A stretch of 64,000 nucleotides of DNA from the NCBI RefSeq assembly GCF_030499575.1, contig NZ_JASTLC010000001.1, forward strand, positions 6,286,001 to 6,350,000, in the 5' to 3' direction. Under the pieces are notes generated by a model that worked only from the letters and a program-made list of their open reading frames with translations, made no database searches and was not told the DNA's origin. Shown here one piece after another: positions 33,303 to 41,298 of this stretch (positions are counted from its first letter, which is position 1; each line of letters begins with the position of its first letter). Origin of the DNA: Streptomyces sp. DG2A-72. GTDB lineage: Bacteria > Actinomycetota > Actinomycetes > Streptomycetales > Streptomycetaceae. Both the position numbers and the translations under genes were made by a program.

Positions 33303-33932
33303 GTGGCCGCCAAGCCCGTGGCCAAGCGCCTTGTCGTGCTGGTCTCCGGATCCGGTACGAATCTGCAGGCGCTGCTCGACGCCATCGCCGGGACCGGCAC
33401 CGAGGCGTACGGCGCCGAGATCGTCGCCGTGGGGGCCGACCGCGAGGGCATCGAGGGGCTGGCGCGGGCCGAGCGTGCCGGGCTGGCGACCTTTGTGCGC
33501 AAGGTCAAGGACTACGGGACCCGTGAGGAGTGGGACGCGGCGCTCACCGAGGCCGTGGCCGCGTACGAGCCCGACCTCGTCGTGTCGGCGGGGTTCATGA
33601 AGATCCTGGGGAAGGAATTCCTCGCGCGCTTCGGCGGGCGGATCGTCAACACGCACCCCGCCCTGCTCCCCAGTTTCCCCGGCGCCCACGGCGTCCGCGA
33701 CACCCTCGCGTACGGCGCCAAGGTCACCGGCTGCACCGTCCACTTCGTCGACGACGGCGTCGACACCGGGCCGATCATCGCTCAGGGCGTGGTCGAGGTC
33801 CGGGACGAGGACGACGAGAGCGCTCTGCACGAGCGCATCAAGGAAGTCGAGCGAAGACTGCTCGTCGAGGTCGTGGGGCGGCTCGCCCGCAACGGCTATC
33901 GCATTGAGGGACGAAAGGTAGTTATCCAGTGA
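33303..33932 (+). CDS. purN: Phosphoribosylglycinamide formyltransferase (GART)
   Basis: 209 aa from GTG 33303 ([16 protein letters not shown]), with GAAAGGG upstream; the open frame extends 17 codons further without support. Third step of purine synthesis: 10-formyl-THF + GAR to FGAR. Visible motifs: phosphate loop [15 protein letters not shown], folate loop, and the catalytic His with the Asn before it in [15 protein letters not shown], plus the Asp in [10 protein letters not shown]. Its stop overlaps the purH start (GTGA), so the two are translationally coupled. FolD, which supplies formyl-THF, is encoded 22 kb away. Confidence 0.96.
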   Translation: MAAKPVAKRLVVLVSGSGTNLQALLDAIAGTGTEAYGAEIVAVGADREGIEGLARAERAGLATFVRKVKDYGTREEWDAALTEAVAAYEPDLVVSAGFMKILGKEFLARFGGRIVNTHPALLPSFPGAHGVRDTLAYGAKVTGCTVHFVDDGVDTGPIIAQGVVEVRDEDDESALHERIKEVERRLLVEVVGRLARNGYRIEGRKVVIQ

Positions 33933-35494
33933 CCGCCACCGCCGAGAGCAACAAGCGGGCCATTCGACGGGCGCTCGTCAGCGTCTACGACAAGACGGGT
34001 CTGGAAGACCTCGCGCGCGGTCTGCACGAGGCAGGCGTCGAGCTCGTCTCCACCGGCTCCACCGCCTCCCGCATCGCCGCCGCCGGCGTCCCCGTCACCA
34101 AGGTCGAGGAGCTCACCGGCTTCCCCGAGTGCCTGGACGGCCGCGTCAAGACCCTGCACCCCAAGGTCCACGCGGGCATCCTCGCCGACCTGCGCCTGGA
34201 CAGCCACCGGCAGCAGCTCGACGAGCTGGGTGTGGCGCCGTTCGACCTCGTCGTCGTCAACCTCTACCCCTTCAGCGAAACCGTAGCCTCCGGGGCCTCC
34301 CCCGACGAGTGCGTCGAGCAGATCGACATCGGCGGGCCCTCCATGGTGCGCGCCGCCGCCAAGAACCACCCGTCCGTGGCGGTCGTCACCAGCCCCGTGC
34401 GGTACGCCGATGTCCTCACCGCGGTCCGCGACGGCGGCTTCGACCTCGCAGCCCGCAAGCGGCTGGCCGCTGAGGCGTTCCGGCACACGGCCGAGTACGA
34501 CGTGGCGGTCGCCGGCTGGTTCCTCGGGGAGTACGCCGGTGACGGCGAGGAGTTCCCGAGCTTCCTCGGGGTGACGTACGAGCGCAAGCAGGTGCTGCGG
34601 TACGGCGAGAACCCGCACCAGCCGGCCGCCCTCTACACCGGCGGCTGCGGCGGCCTGGCCGAGGCCGAGCAGCTGCACGGCAAGGAGATGTCGTACAACA
34701 ACTACACGGACACGGACGCCGCCCGCCGTGCCGCGTACGACCACGACGAGCCCTGTGTCGCGATCATCAAGCACGCCAATCCCTGCGGCATCGCGATCGG
34801 CGCGGACGTCGCCGAGGCGCACCGCAAGGCCCATGCCTGTGACCCGGGGTCCGCGTACGGCGGTGTGATCGCCGTCAACCGCCCGGTGTCGAAGGAGATG
34901 GCCGAGCAGGTCGCCGAGATCTTCACCGAGGTCATCGTCGCGCCGGACTACGAAGAGGGCGCCCTCGAAGCCCTCGCCAAGAAGAAGAACATCCGCGTGC
35001 TGCGCTGCTCCGAGATGCCGCAGCCGCCCGCCGAGTTCCGCCCGATCGACGGTGGCGGCCTCGCCCAGGTGACGGACGTCTTCCAGGCCGAGGGCGACAA
35101 CCCCGCCAACTGGACCCTGGCGACCGGCGCAGCGCTCTCCGAGTCGGAGCTGGCCGAACTGGCCTTCGCCTGGAAGGCCTGCCGCGCCGTCAAGTCCAAC
35201 GCCATCCTCCTCGCCAAGGACGGCGCCTCGGTCGGCGTCGGCATGGGCCAGGTCAACCGCGTCGACTCCGCAAAGCTGGCCGTGGAGCGGGCGGGCGCCG
35301 AGCGCGCCCAGGGGTCGTACGCCGCCTCCGACGCGTACTTCCCGTTCCCCGACGGGCTGGAGATCCTCACCGAGGCCGGCGTCAAGGCCGTGGTGCAGCC
35401 GGGCGGTTCGATCCGTGACGAGCTGGTCGTCGAGGCGGCGAAGAAGGCCGGCGTGACGATGTACTTCACGGGGACGCGGCACTTCTTCCACTGA
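33929..35494 (+). CDS. purH: Bifunctional AICAR formyltransferase / IMP cyclohydrolase
   Basis: 521 aa from GTG 33929. Last two steps of IMP synthesis. The N-terminal MGS-like cyclohydrolase (about 1-195) shows [21 protein letters not shown] and [14 protein letters not shown]. The C-terminal transformylase has [34 protein letters not shown] and ends GTRHFFH, the expected terminus. Second gene of the purNH operon; a hairpin terminator lies 22 bp after the stop. Confidence 0.98.
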   Translation: MTATAESNKRAIRRALVSVYDKTGLEDLARGLHEAGVELVSTGSTASRIAAAGVPVTKVEELTGFPECLDGRVKTLHPKVHAGILADLRLDSHRQQLDELGVAPFDLVVVNLYPFSETVASGASPDECVEQIDIGGPSMVRAAAKNHPSVAVVTSPVRYADVLTAVRDGGFDLAARKRLAAEAFRHTAEYDVAVAGWFLGEYAGDGEEFPSFLGVTYERKQVLRYGENPHQPAALYTGGCGGLAEAEQLHGKEMSYNNYTDTDAARRAAYDHDEPCVAIIKHANPCGIAIGADVAEAHRKAHACDPGSAYGGVIAVNRPVSKEMAEQVAEIFTEVIVAPDYEEGALEALAKKKNIRVLRCSEMPQPPAEFRPIDGGGLAQVTDVFQAEGDNPANWTLATGAALSESELAELAFAWKACRAVKSNAILLAKDGASVGVGMGQVNRVDSAKLAVERAGAERAQGSYAASDAYFPFPDGLEILTEAGVKAVVQPGGSIRDELVVEAAKKAGVTMYFTGTRHFFH

Positions 35495-35515
35495 GGCGTA
35501 CTGCGGTGACGTGAG

Positions 35516-35546
35516 CGGGCCCGCCTGTCGACGACCGGCGGGCCCG
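35516..35546 (+). terminator. purNH terminator
   Basis: CGGGCCCGCC (35516-35525) pairs with GGCGGGCCCG (35537-35546), 10 bp perfect, 11-base loop. Confidence 0.75.
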
Positions 35547-35563
35547 TCGGGCAGGATCACACC

Positions 35564-35809
35564 ATGCCGGCGTGCGGATGCATCAACCCGATCGACATCA
35601 TGGTCACCTGGGCCGGCTATGGCCTCCTGGGCATCGCCGGGCTCTTCGTCGGCCTCGTCTGCCTGGCCGGACTGCTGCTCGGTGGAATGACCGGCGCCGG
35701 ACACGTCATGCGCCGGTGGCGGGGCGACGACGATGTTCCCGGAGAGGGCGATACGGACGGGGAGCGGCTAGGCCTGGCGTCCTTCCGCTGGGAATCCGAG
35801 CCGGACTGA
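35564..35809 (+). CDS. Small single-helix membrane protein
   Basis: 81 aa. A short N-terminus with two cysteines (PACGCINPIDI) leads into one long hydrophobic segment, residues about 16-44 (LLGIAGLFVGLVCLAGLLLG), then a charged tail rich in Asp/Glu/Arg. It starts 17 bp after the purNH hairpin with no obvious ribosome-binding site. Family unknown to me. Codon use fits a real gene. Confidence 0.6.
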   Translation: MPACGCINPIDIMVTWAGYGLLGIAGLFVGLVCLAGLLLGGMTGAGHVMRRWRGDDDVPGEGDTDGERLGLASFRWESEPD

Positions 35810-35833
35810 GTCCCTTCTCATGTCGGTCCCTTC

Positions 35834-36523
35834 TCATGTCGAACTGCGCAGCACCGCCCAGGTGTTGGGGCCCACGTCGCCGTCGACGTCCAGTCCCTTG
35901 TCGCTCTGGAACAGCTTGACCGCGGAGAGCGTGTCATCGCCGAACTGCCCGTCCACGCCCGCTCTGCCGATGCTGTAACCGCGCTTGACCAGCATGCGCT
36001 GCACCTGTGTGACGCGCTGGTTCTTGTCGCCGTACTGCGTCAGCTCAGTGCCGGAGTAGTACGTGCACTGGGTGATCCACGGTGGTTGGGCAGGCGCGGT
36101 GGCGGTCTTGGTCGGAGTGGCGCCGGTGCCGCCGCCGCTCGTCCCTCCGGCTGTGCCCTTCTCGCCGTCGCCCCGGTCCTCGTTCTTGTCCTCGTCCTCG
36201 TCCTCGCCCTCGGCCTTGTCCTTCTCCTTGCCGGAGGGCGAGGCGGAGGGGCTGGGCAGAGCGGACGTCATTGCGTCGTCAGGAGTGGCGCTGCTGGAGG
36301 TCGTCGGGGACGCGGAGGCCGTTTCGGCGGGTCCCGGGCGGGTGAGCAGGAAGGCACCGACTGCCACGGCGCAGACGGTGATGCCCGCGACGATGGCGAG
36401 GTACGGCTTCTTCCGCTTCCGTCCCTTGCCGTTCTCGCCCTTGCCGTTCCCGGTGTTGACCTCGCCGTAGCCGCCCGGAGGCGTCGCCGGGCCGAACGCC
36501 GGGCCGGGGGCGGGCGAGGCCAC
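35834..36523 (-). CDS. Membrane-anchored peptidoglycan-binding protein
   Basis: 229 aa from GTG 36523. A short Pro/Gly-rich N-part is followed by a Lys/Arg cluster and one membrane segment (AIVAGITVCAVAVGAFLL), then an external Ser/Thr/Glu/Asp-rich linker with an EDEDEDKNED run. The C-terminal peptidoglycan_binding_1 domain (about 160-229) contains VTQVQRMLVKRGYSIG, GQFGDDTLSAVKLFQ and DGDVGPNTWAVL. The same domain type ends the kinase at 42341-43696. The true start is unclear: the frame stays open upstream to 36619 without a start codon, while ATG 36620, coupled to the previous gene's stop, is one frame off. Confidence 0.72.
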   Translation of the reverse strand: MASPAPGPAFGPATPPGGYGEVNTGNGKGENGKGRKRKKPYLAIVAGITVCAVAVGAFLLTRPGPAETASASPTTSSSATPDDAMTSALPSPSASPSGKEKDKAEGEDEDEDKNEDRGDGEKGTAGGTSGGGTGATPTKTATAPAQPPWITQCTYYSGTELTQYGDKNQRVTQVQRMLVKRGYSIGRAGVDGQFGDDTLSAVKLFQSDKGLDVDGDVGPNTWAVLRSST

Positions 36524-36591
36524 GCGCTCCGTGGGGGCGCGCGCCGGGATGCGGCGGGAACGGGCGGGGCTGCCTGGGGCGTCGTACGTGA

Positions 36592-36605
36592 CCTGTAACT
36601 TTCCA
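36592..36605. promoter_or_regulatory. Copy of the shared TGGAAAGTTTCAGG-type element
   Basis: CCTGTAACTTTCCA on the plus strand, i.e. TGGAAAGTTACAGG on the minus strand upstream of the peptidoglycan-binding gene; 13 of 14 bases equal the copy at 41885-41898. It also overlaps the point where the reading frame of that gene may have been shifted. Confidence 0.45.
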
Positions 36606-36616
36606 CGGTTGGGCGC

Positions 36617-37546
36617 TCATGCCGATGGTGAAGCGGAGACCCGCGCCTCCGCGCGCTTCAGCGCGGTCTGCCGCGCCGTCCGGAACTCCTTCAGCAGGGA
36701 CTTACGAGCTTCGGGAAGCTCCCCCTCCACCTGCTTCTGGGCACGGTCGATCTGCTCGGCGAGACCCACCTCGGCCTGGCACGCGGCGTTTTGTACGGCG
36801 ATCCTCAGCTCCTCCTTCCCGACAGTGCGCAGGACGGCCGCGTCGGATTCGACGGAGTCGAGTTGCTTCTTCACCGCCTTGAGCGGGTCCTGGCGGTTCT
36901 GATAGCTGAACCCTTCATCCCTCATGCACGCGGCCCATTTCCGCTCCGCTGCCTTCACGAGGGCGTGATCGAGCGTGTCCCTGACGATCAGGATGCTGAG
37001 GTTCTGCAGGGTGTAGTAGCTCCGATCCCAGGCAGTGCCGTACAGCGCCCGGCGTGCGACGGACACACAGGCATCGGTGGGAACCGATATGGTCGGCCCG
37101 TCCTGTAGCTGGATCTCTTCGCGCGGCCCGTCCGGCGCCCCCTTGAGGGCCTCCTCCCATGCGTGGCCGTCGCTCTCGGACAGCGCGGACACTCGCTGGG
37201 CGTTCGGGTCGGTGGGCGGCTTTCTTAGCCGCTGCACGGTCAGGCCGAAGCCGTCCTGTGCCGCCTGGCTCCGTGTCAGCAGGCCGTACGGGCTTGCGGC
37301 CGCCTCCCGCTGAACGTCGCCGACAGGCACAACGGTGTAGTCGAAGCCCCGACCGGCCATGCACTTCTGTACTTCTTGTTCCTCCGCGCGGTGCAGCGCG
37401 GAGGACTCGGCTGCCGTGAAGTGCAGTGGGCCGCCCAGAGGCCTGGGATCGGGCTGGTTGTCCGCCGTGGCCCCGTGGCCGGATGCCGTGGAGCATCCGG
37501 CCACGAGGAGCGCTGCGGCGGCCGGCCACAGCAGTTTGCGCCTCAT
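36617..37546 (-). CDS. Putative lipoprotein, function unknown
   Basis: 309 aa. Lipoprotein signal peptide: RRKLLWPAAAALLVAGC with a lipobox LVAGC and Cys18. The mature part is soluble and helical, with charged repeats in the last 100 residues (KQLDSVESDAAVLRTVGKEE, KSLLKEFRTARQTALKRAEA), and Cys residues in QKCMAGRGFDY, TDACVSV, AACMRDEGF and NAACQAEV. Such CMxxxGF repeats recur in Streptomyces lipoproteins of unknown role. The stop overlaps ATG 36620 (ATGA). Anchored outside the membrane, it sits next to a peptidoglycan-binding protein. Confidence 0.8.
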   Translation of the reverse strand: MRRKLLWPAAAALLVAGCSTASGHGATADNQPDPRPLGGPLHFTAAESSALHRAEEQEVQKCMAGRGFDYTVVPVGDVQREAAASPYGLLTRSQAAQDGFGLTVQRLRKPPTDPNAQRVSALSESDGHAWEEALKGAPDGPREEIQLQDGPTISVPTDACVSVARRALYGTAWDRSYYTLQNLSILIVRDTLDHALVKAAERKWAACMRDEGFSYQNRQDPLKAVKKQLDSVESDAAVLRTVGKEELRIAVQNAACQAEVGLAEQIDRAQKQVEGELPEARKSLLKEFRTARQTALKRAEARVSASPSA

Positions 37547-37547
37547 G

Positions 37548-37931
37548 TCAGCTGCAGTTGATCCAGCGGTTGGACGCGACGTCGTCCGCGAAGTTGCCGT
37601 TCATCCATGTGTCGAGGTTGGAGACGACGCGCGCGCGGTGCAGGATGAAGGAGTTCCCGGAGTAGCCCGTCTGGTCGTAGATGCGGACGTCGCAGGAGTT
37701 GCCGTTGTTGTAGACCGACTCCGCGTTGTCGAACTTGTTGAACTGCAGCAGGTTGGTGTTGTCCCCGAACACCTCACCGGGGTCCCCACCGCCGTTGTCG
37801 CTGAGGTACGCGCACAGCGCGCCGGAGGAGCAGTCGCTCCACGCCGCGTTCGCCGGCGTGGCGGTGGCCGCGATACCCAGCCCCGCGAGCGCTGCCGCGC
37901 CGACGACTGCTGCGATCTTGTTTCTGATCAT
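37548..37931 (-). CDS. Small secreted I36-inhibitor / crystallin-like protein
   Basis: 127 aa from ATG 37931, with GGAAG about 8 nt upstream. Signal peptide about 1-29 (IAAVVGAAALAGLGIAATA, cut after ANA). The 98-residue mature domain has the pattern CSSGALCAY, SVYNNGNSCDVRIYD, GYSGNSFIL, WINCS. This is the Streptomyces peptidase-inhibitor family I36 (SMI-like) and beta/gamma-crystallin-type fold, with two disulphides likely. Its divergent neighbour at 38089 is a homologue. Inhibitor activity (metalloproteases) is known only for a few members. Confidence 0.83.
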   Translation of the reverse strand: MIRNKIAAVVGAAALAGLGIAATATPANAAWSDCSSGALCAYLSDNGGGDPGEVFGDNTNLLQFNKFDNAESVYNNGNSCDVRIYDQTGYSGNSFILHRARVVSNLDTWMNGNFADDVASNRWINCS

Positions 37932-38013
37932 GTGATCCACTTCCCTTGTGGGTGACCGCCTTCCCCCGGCGGCTCATGTGTGACTCTGGCGGCGGAGACG
38001 GGGGAGCGAAACC

Positions 38014-38027
38014 TAGAGAGTTTCAGG
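38014..38027. promoter_or_regulatory. Copy of the shared TGGAAAGTTTCAGG-type element
   Basis: TAGAGAGTTTCAGG, followed by TTCCCC as in the copy at 41885-41898. It lies between two divergent I36-like genes. Confidence 0.55.
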
Positions 38028-38088
38028 TTCCCCACAGCCGTTCGGTGTGGCCAAGTTGGGTGAATCAGCCTTACGGGAGGAGTCACGC

Positions 38089-38451
38089 ATGCTCAAGACT
38101 GTTCGGGCCAGGGCAGCCACGCTGCTCGCCGGCGCGCTGCTGGCCTGTGCCGGAGCCGTTGCGAGTGGCACGCACGCCCATGCCGCCGCCGGTGACTGCT
38201 CGTCCGGTGCGTTCTGCGTCTACAGCGAGCCCTTCCTCGGCGGGCAGCCCAGAGAGTTCTTCGGGCCCTTGCCCGCTGGCTACGTGATCGACAACGTCGA
38301 GTCGATCTACAACAACAGCACCTGTGACGTCACCGTCTCCAGCGATTACGCGGGCAGCCTTCTTGTGATCCAAAGTGGTACCGCCGTCCACCGCGTCCCG
38401 AGCTACTTCGGGGACACGATCGCTGACATCCAGTGGACCAACTGCTCTTGA
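38089..38451 (+). CDS. Small secreted I36-inhibitor / crystallin-like protein
   Basis: 120 aa from ATG 38089, with GGGAGGAG 7 nt upstream. Signal peptide about 1-33 (TLLAGALLACAGAVASGTHA, cut after AHA). The mature domain has CSSGAFCVYSEPFLGGQ, ESIYNNSTCDVTVSSDYAG and ends QWTNCS, like the proteins at 37548 and 41935. Part of a family of at least three in this region. Convergent with the ATP-binding gene. Confidence 0.83.
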   Translation: MLKTVRARAATLLAGALLACAGAVASGTHAHAAAGDCSSGAFCVYSEPFLGGQPREFFGPLPAGYVIDNVESIYNNSTCDVTVSSDYAGSLLVIQSGTAVHRVPSYFGDTIADIQWTNCS

Positions 38452-38460
38452 CGCCGCCCT

Positions 38461-38829
38461 TCAGGAGAGTTCGCACCACGCCGTCTTGCCGGTCGGCAAC
38501 AGCCACACGCCCCAGCGCCGGGTGACCGCGTCGAGCAGGAGGAGGCCGCGGCCGTTCTCGTCGTCGTCGCCGGGGTGGCGGGCGATGAGCCAAGCGTGTG
38601 GGTCGAGGTCGGTGACCTCCAGACGGGTACGGCCGTCCGGGGCGCGGAACAGGCGGACGGTCACCGGCGTGCCCTCGCCGACGTGGTTGATCACGTCGGT
38701 GAGCAACTCGCTGACGCAGAGCTGGACTTCGGGGCAGGGTGCGCCCAGGTGTTCGCGTACGGCATGACGGACCTCCGGCACGGCCTTCGGGAAGGCGAGC
38801 AGTTCGAGGACGAGCGGTGGTTCGGTCAC
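38461..38829 (-). CDS. RsbW-like ATP-binding protein
   Basis: 122 aa, a single HATPase_c_2 domain as in anti-sigma kinases: N-box region VSELLTDVINHVG, G1 box-like VTDLDPHAW and G2 box ENGRGLLLLDAV. Such proteins bind sigma or anti-anti-sigma factors. In Streptomyces many copies lie in whiJ/abaA-type clusters with XRE-DUF5753 and DUF397 genes, as here. Its ATG overlaps the stop of the small gene upstream (ATGA). The usual Asn of the N-box is Asp in ELLTDV, so ATP binding may be weakened. Confidence 0.85.
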   Translation of the reverse strand: MTEPPLVLELLAFPKAVPEVRHAVREHLGAPCPEVQLCVSELLTDVINHVGEGTPVTVRLFRAPDGRTRLEVTDLDPHAWLIARHPGDDDENGRGLLLLDAVTRRWGVWLLPTGKTAWCELS

Positions 38830-39032
38830 TCTCCGGCCGCCTTGCGCAGGGCGGCGATCAGGGAGCGGGCGGTGGTGGTGTTGCAGTTGCCGAGGGAGAC
38901 CAGGGGCGGGGTCGTGTACGTGTCCGCGAAGGTCGGCAGGTCGATGCCGAGGGAGGGGAGCGTGATGCCGTGCGCCTCCAGGGCGGTGCGGAGCTGGTCG
39001 ACGCAGGTCTCGGTTTCGTCGTGGGGGTGCAT
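38826..39032 (-). CDS. 68-residue protein coupled to the RsbW-like gene
   Basis: ATG 39032 has AGGAAGG 8 nt upstream. The product is acidic at the start (HPHDETETCVDQLRTALEAH) and ends in a basic helix (SLIAALRKAAGE). No membrane segment or known motif. It overlaps the RsbW-like gene by four bases and is divergent from the XRE-DUF5753 gene, so it belongs to this regulatory set. Confidence 0.68.
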   Translation of the reverse strand: MHPHDETETCVDQLRTALEAHGITLPSLGIDLPTFADTYTTPPLVSLGNCNTTTARSLIAALRKAAGE

Positions 39033-39155
39033 GGCGTACGCCTTCCTGATGCCTGTGCGTTCTGTGACGAATCGCTCACAGCGTGGCGTCACGCCACGTA
39101 CCGTGGAAGGTGTTTCGGCTGCGCATGGGCAAGCGGGAAACGGCGGTGGTGAGTT

Positions 39156-40010
39156 GTGCCCGCGAAGAAGGACCCTGATGCTTCGGTGAGCGTTCCCTGC
39201 TTCTACGGGGCTGAGTTGCGCTATCAGCGGGAGCAAGCCGGGCTGACGCTGGAGCAGTTGGCGGAGGGGAGTTTCCGGGGGATCTCGTTCCTGAGCCAGA
39301 TCGAGCGGGGGGAGCGGCGGATGCCGGTCGATCTCGCTCAGCATGTGGATCAGAAGCTGGGGACGGACGGGTTTTTCCAGCGGCGGTGTGAAGACGCGGC
39401 CAGGGCGCGGCAGGTGGGCCACGCGTGGTACTCCGCGGACATCCCGGACCTGGAGAAGCAGGCGCAGACGCTGGAGGAGTGGGCGCCCAATGCCGTACCG
39501 GGGCTTCTGCAGACCGAGGCATATCAGCGGGGCCGAATTCCGTACGGGGATCCGGAGGCGTCACCGGAAGCGGTCGAGGAGCGTGTCCGTGCACGGTTGA
39601 AGCGCTCGGAGTTGTGGAAACGCGAGGACCGGCCCACCTACTGGGGGATCCTCAGTGAGTCGGTCATCCGGAGAACGCCGCTTCCCGCGGTGGTGATGGC
39701 CGAACAGGTGGAGCACCTCCTCGACGTGATCCGGTCCACGCGGAGCGTTCTTCAGATCGTTCCGGAAACGACCCCCTGGCACCCGCTCGGTCATGGCATG
39801 GCCAAGATCATGACCTTCGCCGACGCCCCGCCGCTGGTGTACACCGAGGGCGACTTCACCGGACAGATCGTCGACTATCCGGCCTACGTGAAGCAGTACC
39901 GTCGTAGATACGATCTGCTCAGGGCCGTCGCACTGTCACCCGGGGCGTCCCTGGCCTTGATGGATGAAGTGGCAAGGACCTACAGAAATGAAGCAGAGCA
40001 AGGGGATTGA
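39156..40010 (+). CDS. XRE-DUF5753 regulator (Scr1/WhiJ-type)
   Basis: 284 aa from GTG 39156. The N-terminal XRE HTH is residues about 14-70 (LRYQREQAGLTLEQLAEG, SFLSQIERGERRMP). The rest is DUF5753 (VPGLLQTEAYQRGRI, ARLKRSELW, LQIVPETTPWHPLGHGMAKI). WhiJ and similar proteins pair with a small DUF397 partner in a developmental switch or toxin-antitoxin-like set (Scr1 system). Here the DUF397 gene overlaps its 3' end by 23 bp. Confidence 0.93.
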   Translation: MPAKKDPDASVSVPCFYGAELRYQREQAGLTLEQLAEGSFRGISFLSQIERGERRMPVDLAQHVDQKLGTDGFFQRRCEDAARARQVGHAWYSADIPDLEKQAQTLEEWAPNAVPGLLQTEAYQRGRIPYGDPEASPEAVEERVRARLKRSELWKREDRPTYWGILSESVIRRTPLPAVVMAEQVEHLLDVIRSTRSVLQIVPETTPWHPLGHGMAKIMTFADAPPLVYTEGDFTGQIVDYPAYVKQYRRRYDLLRAVALSPGASLALMDEVARTYRNEAEQGD

Positions 40011-40185
40011 CCCGGACTCCGTCGCTTGGCACAAGAGCAGCTACAGCAACGACACCGCTGGCGAGTGCGTTGAAGTCGCCGACAACCTCCCCGGCATCAC
40101 CCCCGTCCGCGACTCCAAGAACCCCGATGGCCCCGCCCTCGTGTTCCCGACGGACGTCTGGGCCCACTTCGTCCGTACCCTCTGA
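39988..40185 (+). CDS. DUF397 protein
   Basis: 65 aa from ATG 39988, with AAGGA 9 nt upstream. Classical DUF397: VAWHKSSYSNDTAGECVEVA, then VRDSKNPDGPALVF. In Streptomyces it is the usual partner of XRE-DUF5753 proteins. It overlaps the regulator gene in another frame, so it is translated from the same message. Confidence 0.93.
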   Translation: MKQSKGIDPDSVAWHKSSYSNDTAGECVEVADNLPGITPVRDSKNPDGPALVFPTDVWAHFVRTL

Positions 40186-40249
40186 CACCATGCTCGTCCG
40201 TCCCGGACGGGTGTCACGACCGACTACTCACGGGGGAGACAGAGAGGGC

Positions 40250-41236
40250 ATGCTGCATATCGAGTTCGGGAGACATGATCTCAACCGGCTGCGCGTGGCG
40301 GGGGACACCGACTTCATGTGGGAGGTCGTCCTCAGTCTGCAGCTGTTACAGAACCGGCACTCCGCCCTGGTTTTCGATCCCTGGCGGAAACGTGTGCGGG
40401 AGGGGCTGACGAAGGAGGGGCTGGAGGGTACGGCGAGGGCGCTGACGGAGCTGTGTCCCATGGCCAACTACTTCCCGGACTTCCTCACCCCGGGGTGCGG
40501 CACCCCGGATCCGGATTCCGCGCTGGATGCGGTGCTCGCCACGCCCAGACGGCGCCTGCGGCAGGAGTTCGCCCAGCTCTACCAGGAGCGGCGGATGCCG
40601 TCGGGCGCCCGGCAACTCGCCGAAGGCGAGGCCGGCATGCTGCGTCGGCTGGGGGCGGCGGTGCGCCGCTATCACGCGGTGGCCGTGGCACCGTACAAGG
40701 CGGTCATCTCCCGTAGTGTCGAGGCCGACCGAGCGGCGCGCGCCGAGGCGGCACTGGCCGCGGGGGCGGAGGGGCTGCTGACCGGCTACCAGCCGGAGCT
40801 GGTGTGGCGGGACGGCCGGATCGAATGCGGCTACCCCATCGACAGGGGCATGGAGTTGGGCGGTCGGCCGCTGACCCTGGTGCCGTCGTTCTTCTGCACC
40901 CGGTGGCCCATCACCGTGGCCGACTCCGAGCTGCCTCCGGTGCTGGTCTACCCGCTGCCGCTCGCGCCGGGCTGGCTGACCGAGGGCCAGGACGAGTCCG
41001 GTTCCGGACAGCGGTTGCACAGGCTGCTCGGGCTCACCCGGACCCTGGTGCTCGAACTGCTCGGCCGGCCGACCTCCACCAGCGGCATCGCCGCCGCGCT
41101 GCAGCTCTCCCCGGCCAACGTGAGCCGGCATACGACGGTGCTGCGCGAGGCAGGGCTGATCAGCTCCTTCCGGGACGGGCACCGCATGCTGCACCAGCGG
41201 ACGGCGCTGGGTGAGGCGCTGCTGAACGGGGCGTGA
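40250..41236 (+). CDS. Winged-helix (ArsR-like, DUF5937-type) regulator with TTA codon
   Basis: 328 aa from ATG 40250. The N-terminal 230 residues are a conserved Streptomyces domain (LHIEFGRHDLNRLRVAG, YFPDFLTPG), probably DUF5937. The C-terminal winged helix is ArsR-like: LLGRPTSTSGIAAALQLSPA, NVSRHTTVLREAGLI. Codon 33 is TTA (40346-40348), the rare Leu codon read by the bldA tRNA, so full expression should need development. It is a paralogue of the regulator at 44649-45653. Target unknown. Confidence 0.87.
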   Translation: MLHIEFGRHDLNRLRVAGDTDFMWEVVLSLQLLQNRHSALVFDPWRKRVREGLTKEGLEGTARALTELCPMANYFPDFLTPGCGTPDPDSALDAVLATPRRRLRQEFAQLYQERRMPSGARQLAEGEAGMLRRLGAAVRRYHAVAVAPYKAVISRSVEADRAARAEAALAAGAEGLLTGYQPELVWRDGRIECGYPIDRGMELGGRPLTLVPSFFCTRWPITVADSELPPVLVYPLPLAPGWLTEGQDESGSGQRLHRLLGLTRTLVLELLGRPTSTSGIAAALQLSPANVSRHTTVLREAGLISSFRDGHRMLHQRTALGEALLNGA

Positions 41237-41245
41237 CACGGCGAT

Positions 41246-41283
41246 GCGCCCGTCTCGAATGCGCGCGCATTCGAGACGGGCGC
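41246..41283. terminator. Perfect 38-bp palindrome between convergent genes
   Basis: GCGCCCGTCTCGAATGCGC (41246-41264) directly followed by its complement (41265-41283) and then TTTCCCC. It begins 9 bp after the stop of the plus-strand regulator and lies 15 bp past the 3' end of the secreted-protein gene on the minus strand. A bidirectional terminator is likeliest. Confidence 0.8.
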
Positions 41284-41298
41284 TTTCCCCTGCTTGGA

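Noticed and set aside
41246..41283. 38-bp perfect palindrome as an operator
   Set aside because: It lies at the 3' ends of two convergent genes and is followed by TTT, which fits a terminator better.
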